A stretch of 64,000 nt of DNA from Alternaria dauci (GCF_042100115.1 NC_091272.1:2294001-2358000), one strand, 5' to 3'; counted from the first letter of the stretch, positions 11,266 to 25,488 are shown. Numbers and translations: made by a program. The notes: generated by a model from the letters alone, not told the origin.

Positions 11266-13207
11266 CTATCGCAGCTTGCCATGCTCTTGGGCCTCTTTGA
11301 CTTGTTCAAAGACCTGCATTATAATGTTAGCCGACTGAACCCCGCAACCTCGGATAATGTAGTGTCGCATACCTTGAGCATCTTTCTGCGCGCACCGAGA
11401 GCGTTGACGCCGCGTTTCTCCAAGCCTTCATCATCGAGCTCGATGAGCTCCTGCCACTTGAGATCCTTCAGGTTATCTGTGTACTTGTGCAGGCGGAGAC
11501 TCCGAAGCCAGTTGGGAATGTCCGAAAGCAGTCCAGGGTCAGTGGGGTCCTCCGGAGGCTTCGAGCTGCCACGACGGCCTCGGGGAGATCGACCGCGATC
11601 AATGTTGTCACCGAGGAAGCCATGGCCGTCATTGCTGCCACCAGCAAGGCCGAACTGGGCGAGGTTCAACGCGCCCATGCCGTTGTTCATCATACCACCA
11701 CCGTAGTCAGCAGCCAAGAAGCCGTTGGCCTGAGGCGAGGTAAAGTTACCCATGGCACCCATGCCCTGGCCCTGCATGGCGAAGCCAGGGGAGCTGGGGC
11801 GAGATCGGCGACCTTGCATAGCGGCCAATTGTTGGGCTTGGAGAGCAGCCGCCTGTTGTGGAGTCAATACTTGACCCAGCTCGTTAGTCATGAGGATGTT
11901 TCCATTGCCCATCTGAGGCATGCCAGGGGACATGGGCCCATTGTCCGAAGACCGAGCACGGCGGAACTTGCGCACATCATCCAGCTGGATGCGGTTGTTA
12001 ACAGTAGACAACGCAGCCAATTTCATAGCAGTGGCGTTGGCTACCATGTCAGCCTGGTTGTTTGACTGTTGGAAGTTGGCGACCATAGGAGTGCTTAGTT
12101 GGGAGGCCCAACTTCCACCTGGGGCGTAAGAGGGCGAAAGGAGTGGCATGTTGGAAGAGTTGGCCTCGAGCGCGTTCAGTGTAGTGGTCTGGACATTATT
12201 GCTGTCGTTCTGGAGAGGGAGGCGAGGCGAGCGAAGACCAGCAGATGGAGGCGGTTGAGAGAATTGACCCATGGGCGGCTGCTGGTGTTGCTGCTGGCCC
12301 GAAGACTTGGGGCGATTCGCACCCTCGTTCCAGGGTGATGCGGGCGGCGCATTGTTCTCCCTCTTGTTATCTTCGGGGGCGGAGATGGTGGGAGCTGCCA
12401 TGGAGCTGCGATCTCCGACGGTGCTATTGCGGTTGGACGCCGGCGCAACACCAACCACATCAGTGAATTCAGCCTTCTGCTTGGCGATGGCAGCCGCGGC
12501 GTCCGGGAACATGCGGTTGATCTGGGATGTCTCCAAGCCCGAGTTGCGTTTCCCAGCACCCGGGGATGGTGGGGGACGACCGAGACCCATTGAGTGACGG
12601 TTCTCGCCCGTGCTGAGCTTGCTCATGGCGTCGCTCAACTTCTGTGTCATGGGATCTGGCGCGTGTCAGCATGGAGAGGACTCTGTCGAGGCCTATCTGA
12701 CTCACCTTTCTCTCCAAAATTAGCAGGGGACAGAACTCCAGACATGGGCACATTCTTGGACATTTGCTGCAAGACCTGGATGAAGAAGCGGATCTGCACC
12801 TGCGTCGTCTGCTGCAGCAGGGCATAGAGGGCGGCGGTCCTCTCGGCCTCGCTGAGGACGCGGAACCACTGCTCTATGGCGCTCAGCTCGTCCTTGAAGT
12901 CCTGATCGAGGGTCGCGGTCGCCATCTCTTCGAGCGTGGTTTCGTACTGGTCAATGTCGGCGAGCCATTGCTGGGCAGCGCGTTCCATTTCGTCTGGGTT
13001 GCCCGACTGTGTGTTGTTGCGGCCAAAGTAGATTTCGGAAGCGGGACGAATTCCACGGTTGGCGAGAGGGGAGGGGAAGCCGCCCAGATCAGCGGAGGCA
13101 CGGAGGTGGTGGTTGGCACCGAGCGAGTTTCGGGCCTGGGGTGGGCGGAGCGAGCTGGAGCCCTCGGGCGTGCTGTTTCTGTTGGCAGCTATATGGCTGG
13201 CAGACAT
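11266..13207 (-). CDS. VTS1: SAM-domain RNA-binding post-transcriptional regulator (Vts1/Smaug type)
   Basis: Binds hairpins carrying a Smaug recognition element and recruits deadenylation, acting in the cytoplasm. Exons in minus direction: 13207-12706, 12655-11373, 11313-11266; 610 aa. The N-terminal conserved region holds [19 protein letters not shown] and [16 protein letters not shown] long Gln/Pro/Asn/Ser-rich disordered middle follows. The C-terminal SAM domain starts near [18 protein letters not shown] and includes [20 protein letters not shown] and RRKMLK. The last 48-nt exon completes the helix ([12 protein letters not shown]). Without that splice the frame would run into unrelated residues. 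Intron 1 is 50 nt. Dhh1, another mRNA-repression factor, is elsewhere in this window. Confidence 0.93.
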
Positions 13208-14632
13208 GGCGGCGGCGGACGTGGGAAAGCGTGGGTGGCAGTGGGGAGGTTGAAATTCTGGCCCGTGGTGTCAGTATGGTCGGGCGAATGCACCTTTGGT
13301 CGCATGCGGGATGCTGGCAGACGTACAGTGTGGGTAGGCGGGTAGACGGGTGGGCGGTAGTAATGTGTGCACACGAGTCCTGCAGTCCCAGCTGTGCCTC
13401 AAAGGACGTCGAGGTGCGAAATATCAGGGGAGTTCCAGTTTCGCGCGAGGGCTGATGGGTGCCGGGGGATGCGCTTGGCCGGGATGCACGGGCAAGCAGC
13501 GCAGCGAGAAGAAACGGCGTAATATATCAAGATACAGAGAAGGGAAACGTCGGCGAGAGAGCGTGGGAGGTGGAAGAGCGGAAAAGAGCTCGCTGCAAGA
13601 GATGTGAAGGGGGGCCAGTGTCATGGTCTCACGGCTCGAAAAGGCGTTGGTTGTTTTAGCGCGCTCGACTAGCGCTGGTGCTCACCTGTTACAGACAAAT
13701 GGGGCAGGCAATGAGTGCAAGCTGTCTTCTTGCACGGCTATCGTTGTCATCTCCGACTGTCTTAGCCACGTCTGCAGCCTGTCCTGGTTGACTGTGCATT
13801 CCACGAGCGGCCGTGGAGCACATCTCCGCACATCACTCCACACGCCCGCCCACCCAACGGCATGGCACTTTCACTGTTTCGAGCCAGTGCCAACGCCCAG
13901 ACACACGGTAGTCGGTAGCCTCTCCAGGCCAGACTGTCGGCCACAGCGGTATACGTATCGCACTCTTTCTGTAACGACTGCTCTGCCGCGCCTACTGCTT
14001 ATCGGCGTCAAACGTCCCGGGAAACAAAAGAATTTCTTCCCGAGACGCGTTCATGCACCGCCTGTTGCTAAAGTTAGTCGTTCGGAACCCTGGGCACGGC
14101 GGTCGTGCGTCTTCGCGTCGTGTTCCATCATTGCAGGAGTGTCGTCGATGCCTGACGGGGGGGGCCCACTTATTGCCTGGTCAGACATCTGATGCTCGGC
14201 AGGTACATGCACTAACGGCAGGAGCCACATGCCCTGGAGAGCACTGCTCCAAGCATGCCTCATACATAGGGACAATGGTCGTGTACTACGTATCGTGATG
14301 GAAAAGAGCATCAAGAAGAACAATGCCATCCGATTGAAACTTGGCCCGGAATCAAATTCAAATCCGAACCAGTTTCCTCATAGCACTACTAAACGGACCT
14401 GTCAACCAGCCAGTATCTAGACACAAGTCGTCCCAAGCACATTGCTCCGTGGAACCAGACAACAGACTGGCCGAAGATCCTGGACAAGTCCTGTAGTAGA
14501 TGATGTCGATGGATTCTGGTCTACACCCCACTCACGCAATGCGTTAGCAGACAGACCCGTACAGTGAATGCAAAACTTTTCTCAGTCGCAATGGGTATCT
14601 TGTTATTTTACATGTGCTGTACTCTCATCTCA
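13208..14632. promoter_or_regulatory. long upstream region of the Vts1-like gene
   Basis: 1.4 kb between the Vts1 start and the 3' end of prefoldin 6, both on the minus strand. It contains sizeable but unconvincing frames, including one of 189 codons on the plus strand at 13623-14192 with no domain. The length suits a long leader and an extended promoter, common for fungal RNA-binding-protein genes. A run of nine G at 14158-14166 is the only simple-sequence feature noted. Confidence 0.4.
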
Positions 14633-15204
14633 TCATGACGCTGCCGCTTGTTGCGATTGCTGTGCCGCCGACTGTATTTGGATAATCTGGCTCGTCTGTT
14701 AGCACGACACGCGGCAGGATGCACACAGAAAGCATACCTCGCCCTTGATTTTGTCGCTCTTGTCCTGTATTCCCTGGATCTGCTTCTCGATGTCCTTGCT
14801 GCTTCCAGTCAGACAACAGCTTGTTTCGTCGCAACCAGCCCACGTACATCTGCTTGTCGATGAATTCGAGGCGACCGTTAACCGCCATGACAGCCTCTGT
14901 CTTGTCCTGCTTCAACAGCACTGGCCCGATCTGCTTGTAGATGTTCGCATCGTCGTCGAGTATGTCGAATTCCTGCAATGGCGGCGATGAGTACGGGTTG
15001 CGACCATGTGCGGGCAGCGTCCCACCTTCTTGACCGTACTATTCTCCTGCTGTTGTGACTCGAGCTTCTGGCGTGCTTCCACCGCAGTTCCGAGCTCTGT
15101 TCCGAGATTAGCCAACGATTTGCAAGCAGGGCAGACGGCTGACCAGCCTGGAGGCCCTGGTAGCTGTCAGACAGCGCCTGAAGCTTCTTCTGCACGTCTG
15201 CCAT
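14633..15204 (-). CDS. YKE2: prefoldin subunit 6
   Basis: Beta-type subunit of the hexameric prefoldin chaperone, which delivers nascent actin and tubulin to the CCT chaperonin in the cytosol. Five exons in minus direction: 15204-15144, 15096-15026, 14972-14848, 14801-14738, 14695-14633; 127 aa, the normal length. All four introns are 46-53 nt or shorter. Together they rebuild one coiled-coil/beta-hairpin/coiled-coil protein: MADVQKKLQALSDSYQGLQ, then VEARQKLESQQQEN, the hairpin region with IGPVLLKQDKTEA and GRLEFIDKQI, then the second helix KDIEKQIQGIQDKSDK and a Gln/Ala-rich tail. It diverges from the Vps4 gene across 413 bp. Confidence 0.93.
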
Positions 15205-15617
15205 GGCTTTGGTGATGCTGAGTAACGCGTTACAGAAAGTTGGCCGCAGTCTTGTTCGGAAGTCGCGAGTGGGATGCTGAACTTTCTCCATGCGGTTAGA
15301 AGCAACGCGGGGCGGGCTAGGTGCCTTGGCCGTACCTAGAACGACGGTCACCTCCAGCGCTCTTGTGTACGACTGCAAGCCCGATCCCGACAAGCCAATT
15401 TCGAGTCACATTCCACTCGAAACCCGTCGCTCTCAGCTGCCATCTCCTCCGTTACCTCACACAGTCGCCCTGGCCTTGCGAAACCACAGGCAACCAACAC
15501 GCGAGTGCCCCACTCACATCGCCCTTCGCCGCTCGTACATCCATCCCTCACAACCCAAGCGGCGCGCGCCCCAGGATTCACACTCGCCGAAGCCTCCACA
15601 AACCTTGCATTCCAGCT
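15205..15617. promoter_or_regulatory. bidirectional promoter, prefoldin 6 / Vps4
   Basis: 413 bp between divergent start codons. The Vps4-proximal half is strongly C/A-rich and G-poor on the plus strand, typical of a 5' leader. Overlapping frames here (for example 15290-15625) lack any domain and are treated as leader noise. Confidence 0.5.
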
Positions 15618-17142
<1,525 letters not shown>

Positions 17143-17756
17143 CTGGGTTGTTGTGATTTGTTGCCCAAGACGGTGCTTTATATCTTCGAGGCGCTTTTGA
17201 CGTTTATATCCCTTCTAGCATAGCGATTCCAGGCCGTAGACGGACCGGCCGGCGTTGATGCTTCGAATACACAACCAACTTGAGCTTTTATTCCCTGACC
17301 ATTTCCGCCGTCTACAAGAATTCCAACCCGGCTGGTCGTTGAAAAAGAAAATCAACACAATGCAATGGGTCATCATATCGCACGGCAAAAGCTATTGAGC
17401 AATGGTGATTGATTTATCTACACTGAGCCAGACCAGCCGAGGCTAGATCAATAGCATAATCAGGGTGGGTGAGGGGACGAAGGGGAAATATTGGGGGGGA
17501 ATCTGTGTGAAACAACCTGACCTAACCTAACCAAAACAAGCATCCCGCCGCAAAAACAATGCCACTCTACACTTCGCCAGCCTTAGGTATCATCAAGAGG
17601 CTCAGGGATCCTCGTCGTGTTTCCTCGCATCGTGTCTTCATGCTAATGTGCCCATGTGACAATTCCAAATCGAACGCCACTCATGCATCGTGTCCCATAT
17701 GGATGATTCTCCACAAGTCCGTAAAGTTGATCGTTCGAGAATGGCCTTCTCAACCT
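17143..17756. other. convergent 3' regions of Vps4 and importin genes
   Basis: 614 bp with both 3' UTRs. It has several G- or A-rich runs (for example near 17490-17500) but no supported gene or terminator-like structure. Confidence 0.45.
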
Positions 17757-20700
17757 CTAGCTAAAGTAAGCTTGTGCGGTGCGCTGCTGCTCCGGTGTCA
17801 GAGTCGCTGCAGCTTGGCCTAGATCAGTGCTAGTCGCCTGGATGAGCGCCTTGACGGATGCGACGACGCGGTTCGCGGTTTGTCCCTGCAGGGTCTCGGC
17901 CTCGAGAGCTTGCACAACGTAGTTGAAGATCTTTGCGGGCTGGGAGAATACGGCTTGGTTTTGCCTGTGAAACAATTAGTGGGGCTCTCTTGTGTAACCT
18001 GCTTGACACGAGGTAGACTTACTGTTCAATCAATTGGGATAAGAAGGCATACGCATATGGCGTAGCCTCCTCATCATTGGTAATTGGGAGGGTGTCGATC
18101 CAGGCTGCGGCAACGCTGTCCCAATTCGCGACCTTGCTTGCATTGTAGTGTAGAATCTTGGCAATTGCAGCTGATGCGTTCTCCGTCGCAAAGATGTCGT
18201 CATCCGCGCGGGCATTGGGCCTTTGTGTGACCTGGAAGAGTGTCTCTAGCGAGGCAGCCACAAATTCTGACCAGTTTTCTCCACCCTTGTGGGCTGCGAC
18301 ACCGACACCATATACTGCTGCCTGGCGATTGGCAGGAACATCGTCCTGCATACCGTCAATGAGGGGTTGTATGATCTGGTCTTTGTATTGCCATGACTCT
18401 GGGCCGCAGAACTCTAGTACATCGTCGTAGATGCAAATCGCCCATTGGCGTTGAGTAGGGTCGGGGTTAACAACGGCCATGCGGTAGAACTCGATCAGAT
18501 TCGCCCAGTGAGGCAAGAACGAAGTGCCCATGGTCTTGAAAATGCTGTGGAATGCCTTGTTCATGTCCGACAATAGGTTCTGGTCATCTTCGATAGCGAA
18601 GAGAATATCCTCTGAAGCTTCCTCACCATCTTCATTTTCGGCTTGCTCCTCAATGCGTTCTTTGACGCGGACATTGTAGTCTTGAAGCACAGTCCTAGCG
18701 GACTCGATGAAGGTGGTCATGTGGGCGTCCGTCAGGCAGTTGCGGCCGATGCACTCAAGGCACTCGTAGAAGCACTGGTACATCTCGGCAAGGGTGTCAA
18801 TGGCGGGCTCGGTGCTGAGAACTTCAAGGACACGCTCGACAGTACGTCCCCACAGTGCACCGAGCTCTGTTGACTCGGGACCATGCGCCTTTTTGTATGC
18901 GTTCAACAGTGCCGGGACACACTTGGCGGATGCGACTCGTACGGGGTCGTGGAAGAAGAAAGCTAGACCTGGAAGGGCAATCTTCTCCATAATCTCGTTC
19001 ACGTAGGGCTCAAAAGCATCCTCTAGCACTTGCGCGTAGATGACGATGAGCTCGATAGCCATGTGCTTGTCGTCGAGGATGCTGGTCTTGATTCCAATGA
19101 CCTTGCCCTTGAGTGGGACCAATTCCCAACCTTCTTCATCTTGAATCTGAGCAACCTGTTCCTCGTCATCAAGCAGTTGGATGTCAGCCTTGGCTCCAGC
19201 AAGCTCGGTCAGTGGTGGGATGACACCGGCGAGGAAGGGAACAAACTCCCGTCCTAGAACACGGCACATGCGGCCCCAGCAGTGAAGCAGATACGAGGCT
19301 TGCGGGTCATCAGCCTCAGAGACACTGTTCTGAATCCGGCCAAGCAGTTGGACAAGATTGAGCGCGTCCTGGCCCATGCGGTCCTTTCCGACAGCCAAAG
19401 CAATGAGGGTTGCGCATTCCATGGCCTTGGCACGGAGAAGTCTGTATTCTTTCGACTGTTCCTCCTGTAGGACATTGAATAGAAGAGGCATGAGGGTATC
19501 GTAGTACTTGGAAAAGGCAGCCTCTGCAGAATCCGCAACAGTGGCAATGGTGGACAATGCTTGTTCCTGCACGAAGCGCTTGGGGCTCTGTAGAAGCATG
19601 AGCAAATGGTTCAGCAGCTGGTCAAGGTACGGTTCAAGAATGTTCTTCTCAGCCTCCTCGCAGAAGTTGACGAGAGCGGCAGCAGCGTGCGCTTGCACAC
19701 GCGGCTCCGAGGATTCTAGGACTGGGATGATGTTTGGCAGGACGGCCTGATGGTACTTCTCCTGCATGGTGCCGGCAAAGTCGGTCGACATCTGGCCGAC
19801 AGCGTTGCAGGCAGCCCATCGCACACGAGGATGGGGGTCTCGGAGCGCAGGCAGGACGAGATCCAGCACCTTGTCTAGCTCACCAACCATCAGTTCACGG
19901 CAGCCCTCGGAGATGGCTGATATGGCCATGAGAGCTGCGTGCCTGTCGCGCCACGCTGAAGAGGTCATCATGCGAGGTAGCCAGTTGAAAGTCGGGGGCA
20001 GAATGGCTTGTCCACCGAGCTTGTTTGCCAGACGGTCCATGGCCTGTTCTCCGGCTACATGGTTAGAGTCACTCTCTTCGTCCAAGTCTTCGGAAACGTT
20101 CCACTCCTCAGCGTCATCGTCATCGGCGCCAACGTCGGTCATCAGAGACAGACATTGGGTGACCATGTCGTTGGTGAAGTTGGCATCCTTCTTGCACATG
20201 ACAGGGGCGTTGTCGGCGAACGTGGCCATGAGTTCGAGGGCGTTTTGTCGGGCCGTCTCTCCCAAATCCTTGTCCTGGATGACGGAGATGCTGAACTGGA
20301 CGAGGCTGTTGAACAGAGGCTTGAACATCTTGGGCGCGACTTCGGCGAGATCGATGAGCGAGACGATGGCCTTGGAAAGGAGTTCTGCATCGCCGGAATC
20401 CTTGATGGGTGGCAGAATGTTGAGGATCTCTCCGATGAGAGAGTAGTACTTGGACTGGGCCTTTTTGGTGATGGAGCGGAAGAAGGACGCAAAGGCTTCA
20501 ACGGATGCGATTCGGACCTGTGAGGTGTAAGCGGAGCATGTCTAGGAGCATGTGGGACGCGTACCGATGTCTCGCTGTCGGCGAATCCGCCCTTGAAGGC
20601 AGTCATGACCACATCTTCGTGCTGCTTCTCGATGATCTGCGGGGTCGTTGAGAATATCCTGAAGGCGTTTTCGCGTTGCGCGGGGTCTGCGGACTGGCTT

Positions 20701-21245
20701 GCCTGGAAGAGAGCGCCCAGCAGCTCCGGCCATGCAACACCTGGGTGGTATTAGACATGCATGTGTGAGATGAGCCGTTTCCTCATACCTTCATCTGTGT
20801 GTTGGCGAGCGAGCTCGGCCACGGCATCTCCGACCTTGGTGCGCACCGAGTTGTCTGTCTCATTGGCGAGGCACTGGAGCAGCTTTGCGCGTATGGCCTC
20901 GCGCTCGGGGGCATTGAGGGTCAGGAAGAGGTCGGCAGTCTGGCCGGAGGGCGCCTTTCGCGGTTTCGACGACTGCCGCCTGAAGATGACGGCGGCAAAG
21001 GTGCGTGTCTGACATGGCGTGTAAGCTACAGGTGCACGCTGTGCACGGCATTAGAGGCGTACCGAGGTGTCTTGGGCCAGCTCAATCTGCTCCGACAGGC
21101 CCATCAGGAGCACTTCGGGCCTCTGGGCCACCCATTCGTCGTTCAACTGCTGCTCGGCGGCCGTCCGCTGAACATTGTCGGGCGACTGGAGACCCTGCAG
21201 CAGGGTGGCCAGCGCCGTGTGCACCTCGGCAGGGAGGACAGACAT
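17757..21245 (-). CDS. PSE1: karyopherin beta, importin-5 / Kap121 (Pse1) type
   Basis: Nuclear import receptor built of HEAT repeats; it carries ribosomal proteins, histones and other cargo in a Ran-GTP-dependent way. Exons in minus direction: 21245-21063, 21008-20789, 20740-20565, 20517-18023, 17964-17757; 1093 aa, close to the 1,090-1,100 of the family. The N-terminal importin-beta region (HTALATLLQGLQSPDN; LFLTLNAPEREAIRAKLL) is followed by tandem HEAT helices. The acidic loop DVGADDDDAEEWNVSEDLDE is characteristic of importin-5-like receptors, and TFNWLPRMMTSSAWRDRHAA follows it. The four introns are 47-58 nt. It diverges from the CBS/PB1 gene. Confidence 0.95.
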
Positions 21246-22131
21246 GTCGTCGTATGCGTGAGTGTTTGTCGTGTGTATCGTGGGGTGTGGCCCCGGTCCG
21301 GTGTGTTGTTGTTCGCAACGGACGGTGGTCGCTAGGCCGGTGGTGCTTGCGGAGCGCGTGTGACGTGGTGGTGTTTCTCGAGTCGCGCCCCTGCTGCCGT
21401 CGAAATACGCAGAAGCCGCGTGTGCTCTCTCTTACAGACGTCGGTCGGCGGCGGGATCTGGGGGGGGCTTTGGGTCGGCTGGGTTTGGGGTTGCTGTAGA
21501 AATAATTTCATTCATCAACTGTTTTGGCGGGGCTGGCTTCGCGAGTCGGCCTGTCCCAAAAAAACAAGGGTGCGTGGGAGAGGGCAACCCCACCACGCCA
21601 TTGGCTGTTCTGCCCTCTCACCGCCGACTGCACGTGACTGAGCGCAAGCCAAACCCTTGCAGCCTGCAACAACACTAACCGTCGTCTTGCCTATATGAAT
21701 AGACGCTGCCTTTGACACGAGCTATCTCGCACTTCCTTATTCTGCCCTTGGTGTTGTAGAGTAGTCTGTCTAGTCTCGACGGCTGCGTGCATATGACCTG
21801 TTTGTCCGAGATAACTTGGTGCACACGACTAGATGCAGAGCCAAAGCAGCATTACACCCGCCGTAGATAGCGTCCGCCCGAGCAGCAGCAGCAGCAGCAG
21901 TGAGGTGGGCGACATGTTGAGACTCTGTAGTCTGTCTGGTCTGCCATGAGCGCACATGGCCATGTCGACTGTCAGTTCAAACAGGGAGTAGCGGTCTGGC
22001 CCCGGCGCTTGCACCCGCACCCTCGCGTTGTTTTCGTACCCTGGCAACCACGTCGACATCCGAATTCCTCTCCCCCACTCTGCCAGCAAACTGCTTTTTG
22101 ACCAGGAGCTTGGTTCGCAAGCCCACACGCC
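21246..22131. promoter_or_regulatory. bidirectional promoter, importin / CBS-PB1 gene
   Basis: 886 bp between divergent starts. It contains a short AGC triplet run (21881-21900) and C-rich sequence close to the CBS-PB1 ATG. Overlapping short frames have no domain. Confidence 0.45.
21881..21900 (+). repeat. AGC trinucleotide microsatellite (about 6.5 units)
   Basis: A perfect AGC run about 230 bp upstream of the CBS-PB1 start codon. It lies outside the predicted coding frame. Confidence 0.9.
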
Positions 22132-24271
22132 ATGTCGCATACCGGTACCATGCGGGGGACGCCCAAGCCCTCGAACCGTAACCAGCCCCAGCAATTCCCC
22201 CACAGCCCATCGGGGATTCCACGACCAGCTCTCGAGACGCATGCCTCTCACGTTGCCCAGAGCGAAGCGGGCGGCACTTCGCTCAGCGCCAGCCGTGCGA
22301 AGATGTCGAAGCGCGACGACGTAAGCTGCCCTGCTCGCCGTGGACAACTGCGTACTCATCTCATGTCTAGGCCATCCGCCGCAAGATCGAAAGCGACCTG
22401 AACAAGAAGAAGAACCCCAGCGGCCGCGTGCGACCCTCCAAGAAAGCCCCGCCTGGCACTGTCCTCGCCCTGAAGCCCTCCCCCGCGCTCCAGATCAAGC
22501 CCAATACCTCCGTCGCCGAGGCGGCTCAGTTGATGGCAGCCAAGCGCGAGGACTGTGTGCTGGTTACGGACCACGACGAGCGGATCGCTGGTATCTTCAC
22601 TGCCAAGGATCTGGCCTTCCGCGTCGTGGGCGCTGGAATCAAGGCTCGCGATGTCACCATCGAGGAGATCATGACCAAGAACCCCCTCTGCGCAAAGACC
22701 GATACGAGTGCAACGGATGCTCTGGATCTCATGGTCAGGAAGGGCTTTCGCCACCTTCCAGTCATGGACGAGAATCACGACATCTCGGGTATCTTGGACA
22801 TCACCAAATGCTTCTACGACGCCATGGAGAAGTTGGAGCGCGCCTACAGCTCTTCGCGCAAGCTGTACGATGCTCTGGAGGGTGTCCAGGCAGAGATGGG
22901 CTCCAGCCAGCCGCAGCAGATCATCCAGTACGTCGAGGCTATTCGCCAGAAGATGTCTGGCCCTACACTCGAGTCGGTTTTGACGGGACTCCCACCAACG
23001 ACCGTTTCTGTGCGCACCTCCGTCAAGGAGGCTGCAGCTTTGATGAAGGAAAACCATACCACTGCCGTCCTGGTGCAGGACAATGGATCCATCACCGGTA
23101 TTTTCACCAGCAAGGATGTTGTCCTCCGCGTTATTGCCGCGGGGCTCGACCCGATGACTTGCAGTGTTGTACGAGTAATGACTCCTCATCCCGACTTTGC
23201 GCCCATGGACATGAGCATTCAGTCTGCTCTCCGCAAGATGCACGGTGCGTACTCCCAATTCAGAGCCAGCCGAGTAACCGCTAATGTTCTGCAGACGGGC
23301 ATTATCTCAACTTGCCAGTGATGAGCGACTCTGGCGAAATCGTTGGCATGGTCGACGTGCTCAAACTGACCTACGCTACTCTCGATCAGGTATGTCGGGT
23401 TGTTGAATGAAGACGTGTTTCTGCTGACTCCTCGAAGATCAATAACATTAGCACAACGGACAGTGAAGGCCCTGCGTGGAACAAGTTCTGGTTGTCTTTG
23501 GACAATGAGACGGAGTCGATGATGTCAGGCGAGGGTGGAAGCCGCGTCCATGACCATCGCTCCTACATCTCACACCACGACCGCCCTGGTCTCATGGATC
23601 GTGGCGATAGTGTACTACCCAACGAGTCTGCTTCCCATCATGGTGACTCGCCAGATCCGTCCGCTGTCGCCAGTATTCCACCCTCTCACATGGAGGACAT
23701 TCCGTTCCCTTTCAAGTTCAAGGCGCCAAGTGGTCGCGTTCACCGTCTGCAGGTCGTCGTATCTGCAGGTATCGAAGAGCTCATCCACAACGTAGCCAAC
23801 AAGCTCGGTAGCGAGGTCGAAGCCATAGGAGGCATACCGAGCTTTGAAGACGGCAAGGTTTCTCGCGCTGGTTTCGCCCTGAGCTATCTTGACAACGAAG
23901 GTGATACCATTTCCATCACCACCAACGACGATCTGGTCGAAGCTGTCAGCCTGTCCCGCATGGCGCATCGCGAGAAGGTTGACCTTTTCGTGCACCACCC
24001 CGACAAGGCCCCAATGTCCGCCGAGGTCAACCCACAGCCTGCGCTACCCAAGCCCGTCACACCGCCCGAGTCCACCCTCCGCGAGCGCAAGCAGTTCTTC
24101 GATGAGGACGAAGAGAAGCCTAGATCTCGGGGCCGAAATCAACCAGTGCCTCTCTCGCAACAGCCGGAGATTATTGCTGGTGTTCCAAATGACCTTCTTC
24201 TACCTGGAGCTATCGGTGTACTAGCCGTAGTGATCGTTGGTGTCTTTGTTCTTGGTCGCGCTAGTCGGTAG
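22132..24271 (+). CDS. tail-anchored protein with four CBS motifs and a PB1 domain (Mug70-like)
   Basis: Exons 22132-22320, 22371-23244, 23295-23389, 23438-24271; 663 aa. After a disordered N-terminus (about 1-80) come two CBS pairs. The first starts near residue 100 (TSVAEAAQLMAAKREDCVLV; GFRHLPVMDENHDISGILDI). The second contains VKEAAALMKENHTTAVLV and GHYLNLPVMSDSGEIVGMVD. A PB1 domain follows (about 475-575; FKFKAPSGRVHRLQVV, FALSYLDNEGDTISI). The last 25 residues are one hydrophobic segment with a short RASR end, suggesting tail anchoring. CBS pairs usually bind adenine nucleotides and PB1 mediates heterodimers, so it is likely a membrane-bound nucleotide-sensing scaffold. The ligand, partner and organelle are unknown. 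The third exon restores the second half of CBS4. Confidence 0.9.
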
Positions 24272-24977
24272 GACGTGGGTTAGACGTCTGGTAATGTGTG
24301 TCGGAGTAAGAGCGAGAGCGAATTGTTTCTTTTGTAAGAATCTGATATCCCATAGATCCCTGGGTATTTCCTAGCTGTTTCGGTAGTCAAATTGAAAACA
24401 TTTTACTTCCACAATACGCAGCTTTACATGTCGTAAGACGAGATCAAAATGTGTGTTCATCAGGTCCAAAACAATCATGACCTCCGCCCTGGGAAACACA
24501 AGGTTTCATCCCATCTTATTTCACAAAATCCAAGCAAACGACCTGGCGATTGTTCAGAGCCATGCAAGACGTGCCTGCCAATCCAATCCACGCGAAGATG
24601 TTGCATTGTTGCAGAGGCAATTACACCCTGCAGCCTACAGCGGCACAGCACTGAAGGACGCAAGTATCCAGACGCTCATATATTCTCGAAACTACCTCTC
24701 CGCAAACACAACAACCCTGTTGCGTGTTGTCGCAGCAGCCGAAGCAGAGGTTGCGAGTGCTCCTGCGCTGCATGCGGCTAGCGCGCGGCGCGCCAAGCTC
24801 ACTCGCTTCTGAATATTCGCATTTGTGCGGTGTCGACTTCACGACTCCGACGTCAGGAACGACTCTCACGACAACCACCCCACCGCTGACTTTTAGATAA
24901 GACATCTTCAGTACGCACTCCCGTACCCCGTCCTCGCACGCTGCCGCTTACAGAACTCGATAGAATCAGCCGCAACC
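24272..24977. promoter_or_regulatory. intergenic region and promoter of eS26 gene
   Basis: 706 bp between codirectional genes. The 110- and 119-codon plus-strand frames at 24449-24812 overlap each other in different registers and have no family resemblance. The leader of the ribosomal-protein gene lies at its right end and is C/T-rich in places. Confidence 0.45.
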
Positions 24978-25488
24978 ATGGTCAAGAAGCGCGCGTCCAA
25001 CGGTCGTAACAAGAAGGGCCGCGGCCACGTCAAGCCCATCCGCTGCTCCAACTGCTCGCGATGCACACCCAAGGACAAGGCAATCAAGAGATTCACCATC
25101 CGCAACATGGTCGAGTCCGCCGCCATCCGTACGTCTCACGATCGCTCTGACGCCACGCCGGACACGACACCTAGCGGGGCGGCGACTTGAGGGCATTGAG
25201 GACTGACAGCACACAGGTGATATCTCCGATGCCTCCGTCTTCCCCGAGTACACTGTCCCCAAGATGTACCTGAAGCTCCAGTACTGCGTCTCCTGCGCCA
25301 TCCACGGCAAGATCGTCCGGTACGTTCAGCCCCCGCGAGGATTCGGATGAGCTCATTTCTAACACACTGGCAGTGTCCGCTCGCGTGAAGGCCGCCGCAA
25401 CCGTGCTCCTCCCCCACGTGTCAGGTACAACAAGGACGGAAAGAAGATCAACCCCAACCAGGCAGCTGCTAAGACTACTACTGCTTAA
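24978..25488 (+). CDS. RPS26: 40S ribosomal protein eS26
   Basis: Small-subunit protein at the mRNA exit channel. Exons 24978-25128, 25217-25319, 25374-25488; 122 aa, the normal size. The Lys/Arg-rich N-terminus ([19 protein letters not shown]) leads to the zinc-binding cysteines CSNCSRC and, later, [10 protein letters not shown]. Both introns split Arg codons and have consensus gtacgt donors. The C-terminal [16 protein letters not shown] is family-typical, followed by a short basic/Ala tail. Confidence 0.97.

Noticed and set aside
13623..14192. 189-codon plus-strand frame upstream of the Vts1-like gene
   Set aside because: Ser/Thr/His-rich without a domain, overlapped by minus-strand frames of equal merit; probably promoter/leader sequence.
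22340..23284. Long frames on both strands (about 300 codons) within the CBS/PB1 gene
   Set aside because: Shadows of the true frame. Only the frame with CBS and PB1 signatures joins cleanly through introns to the C-terminal helix.
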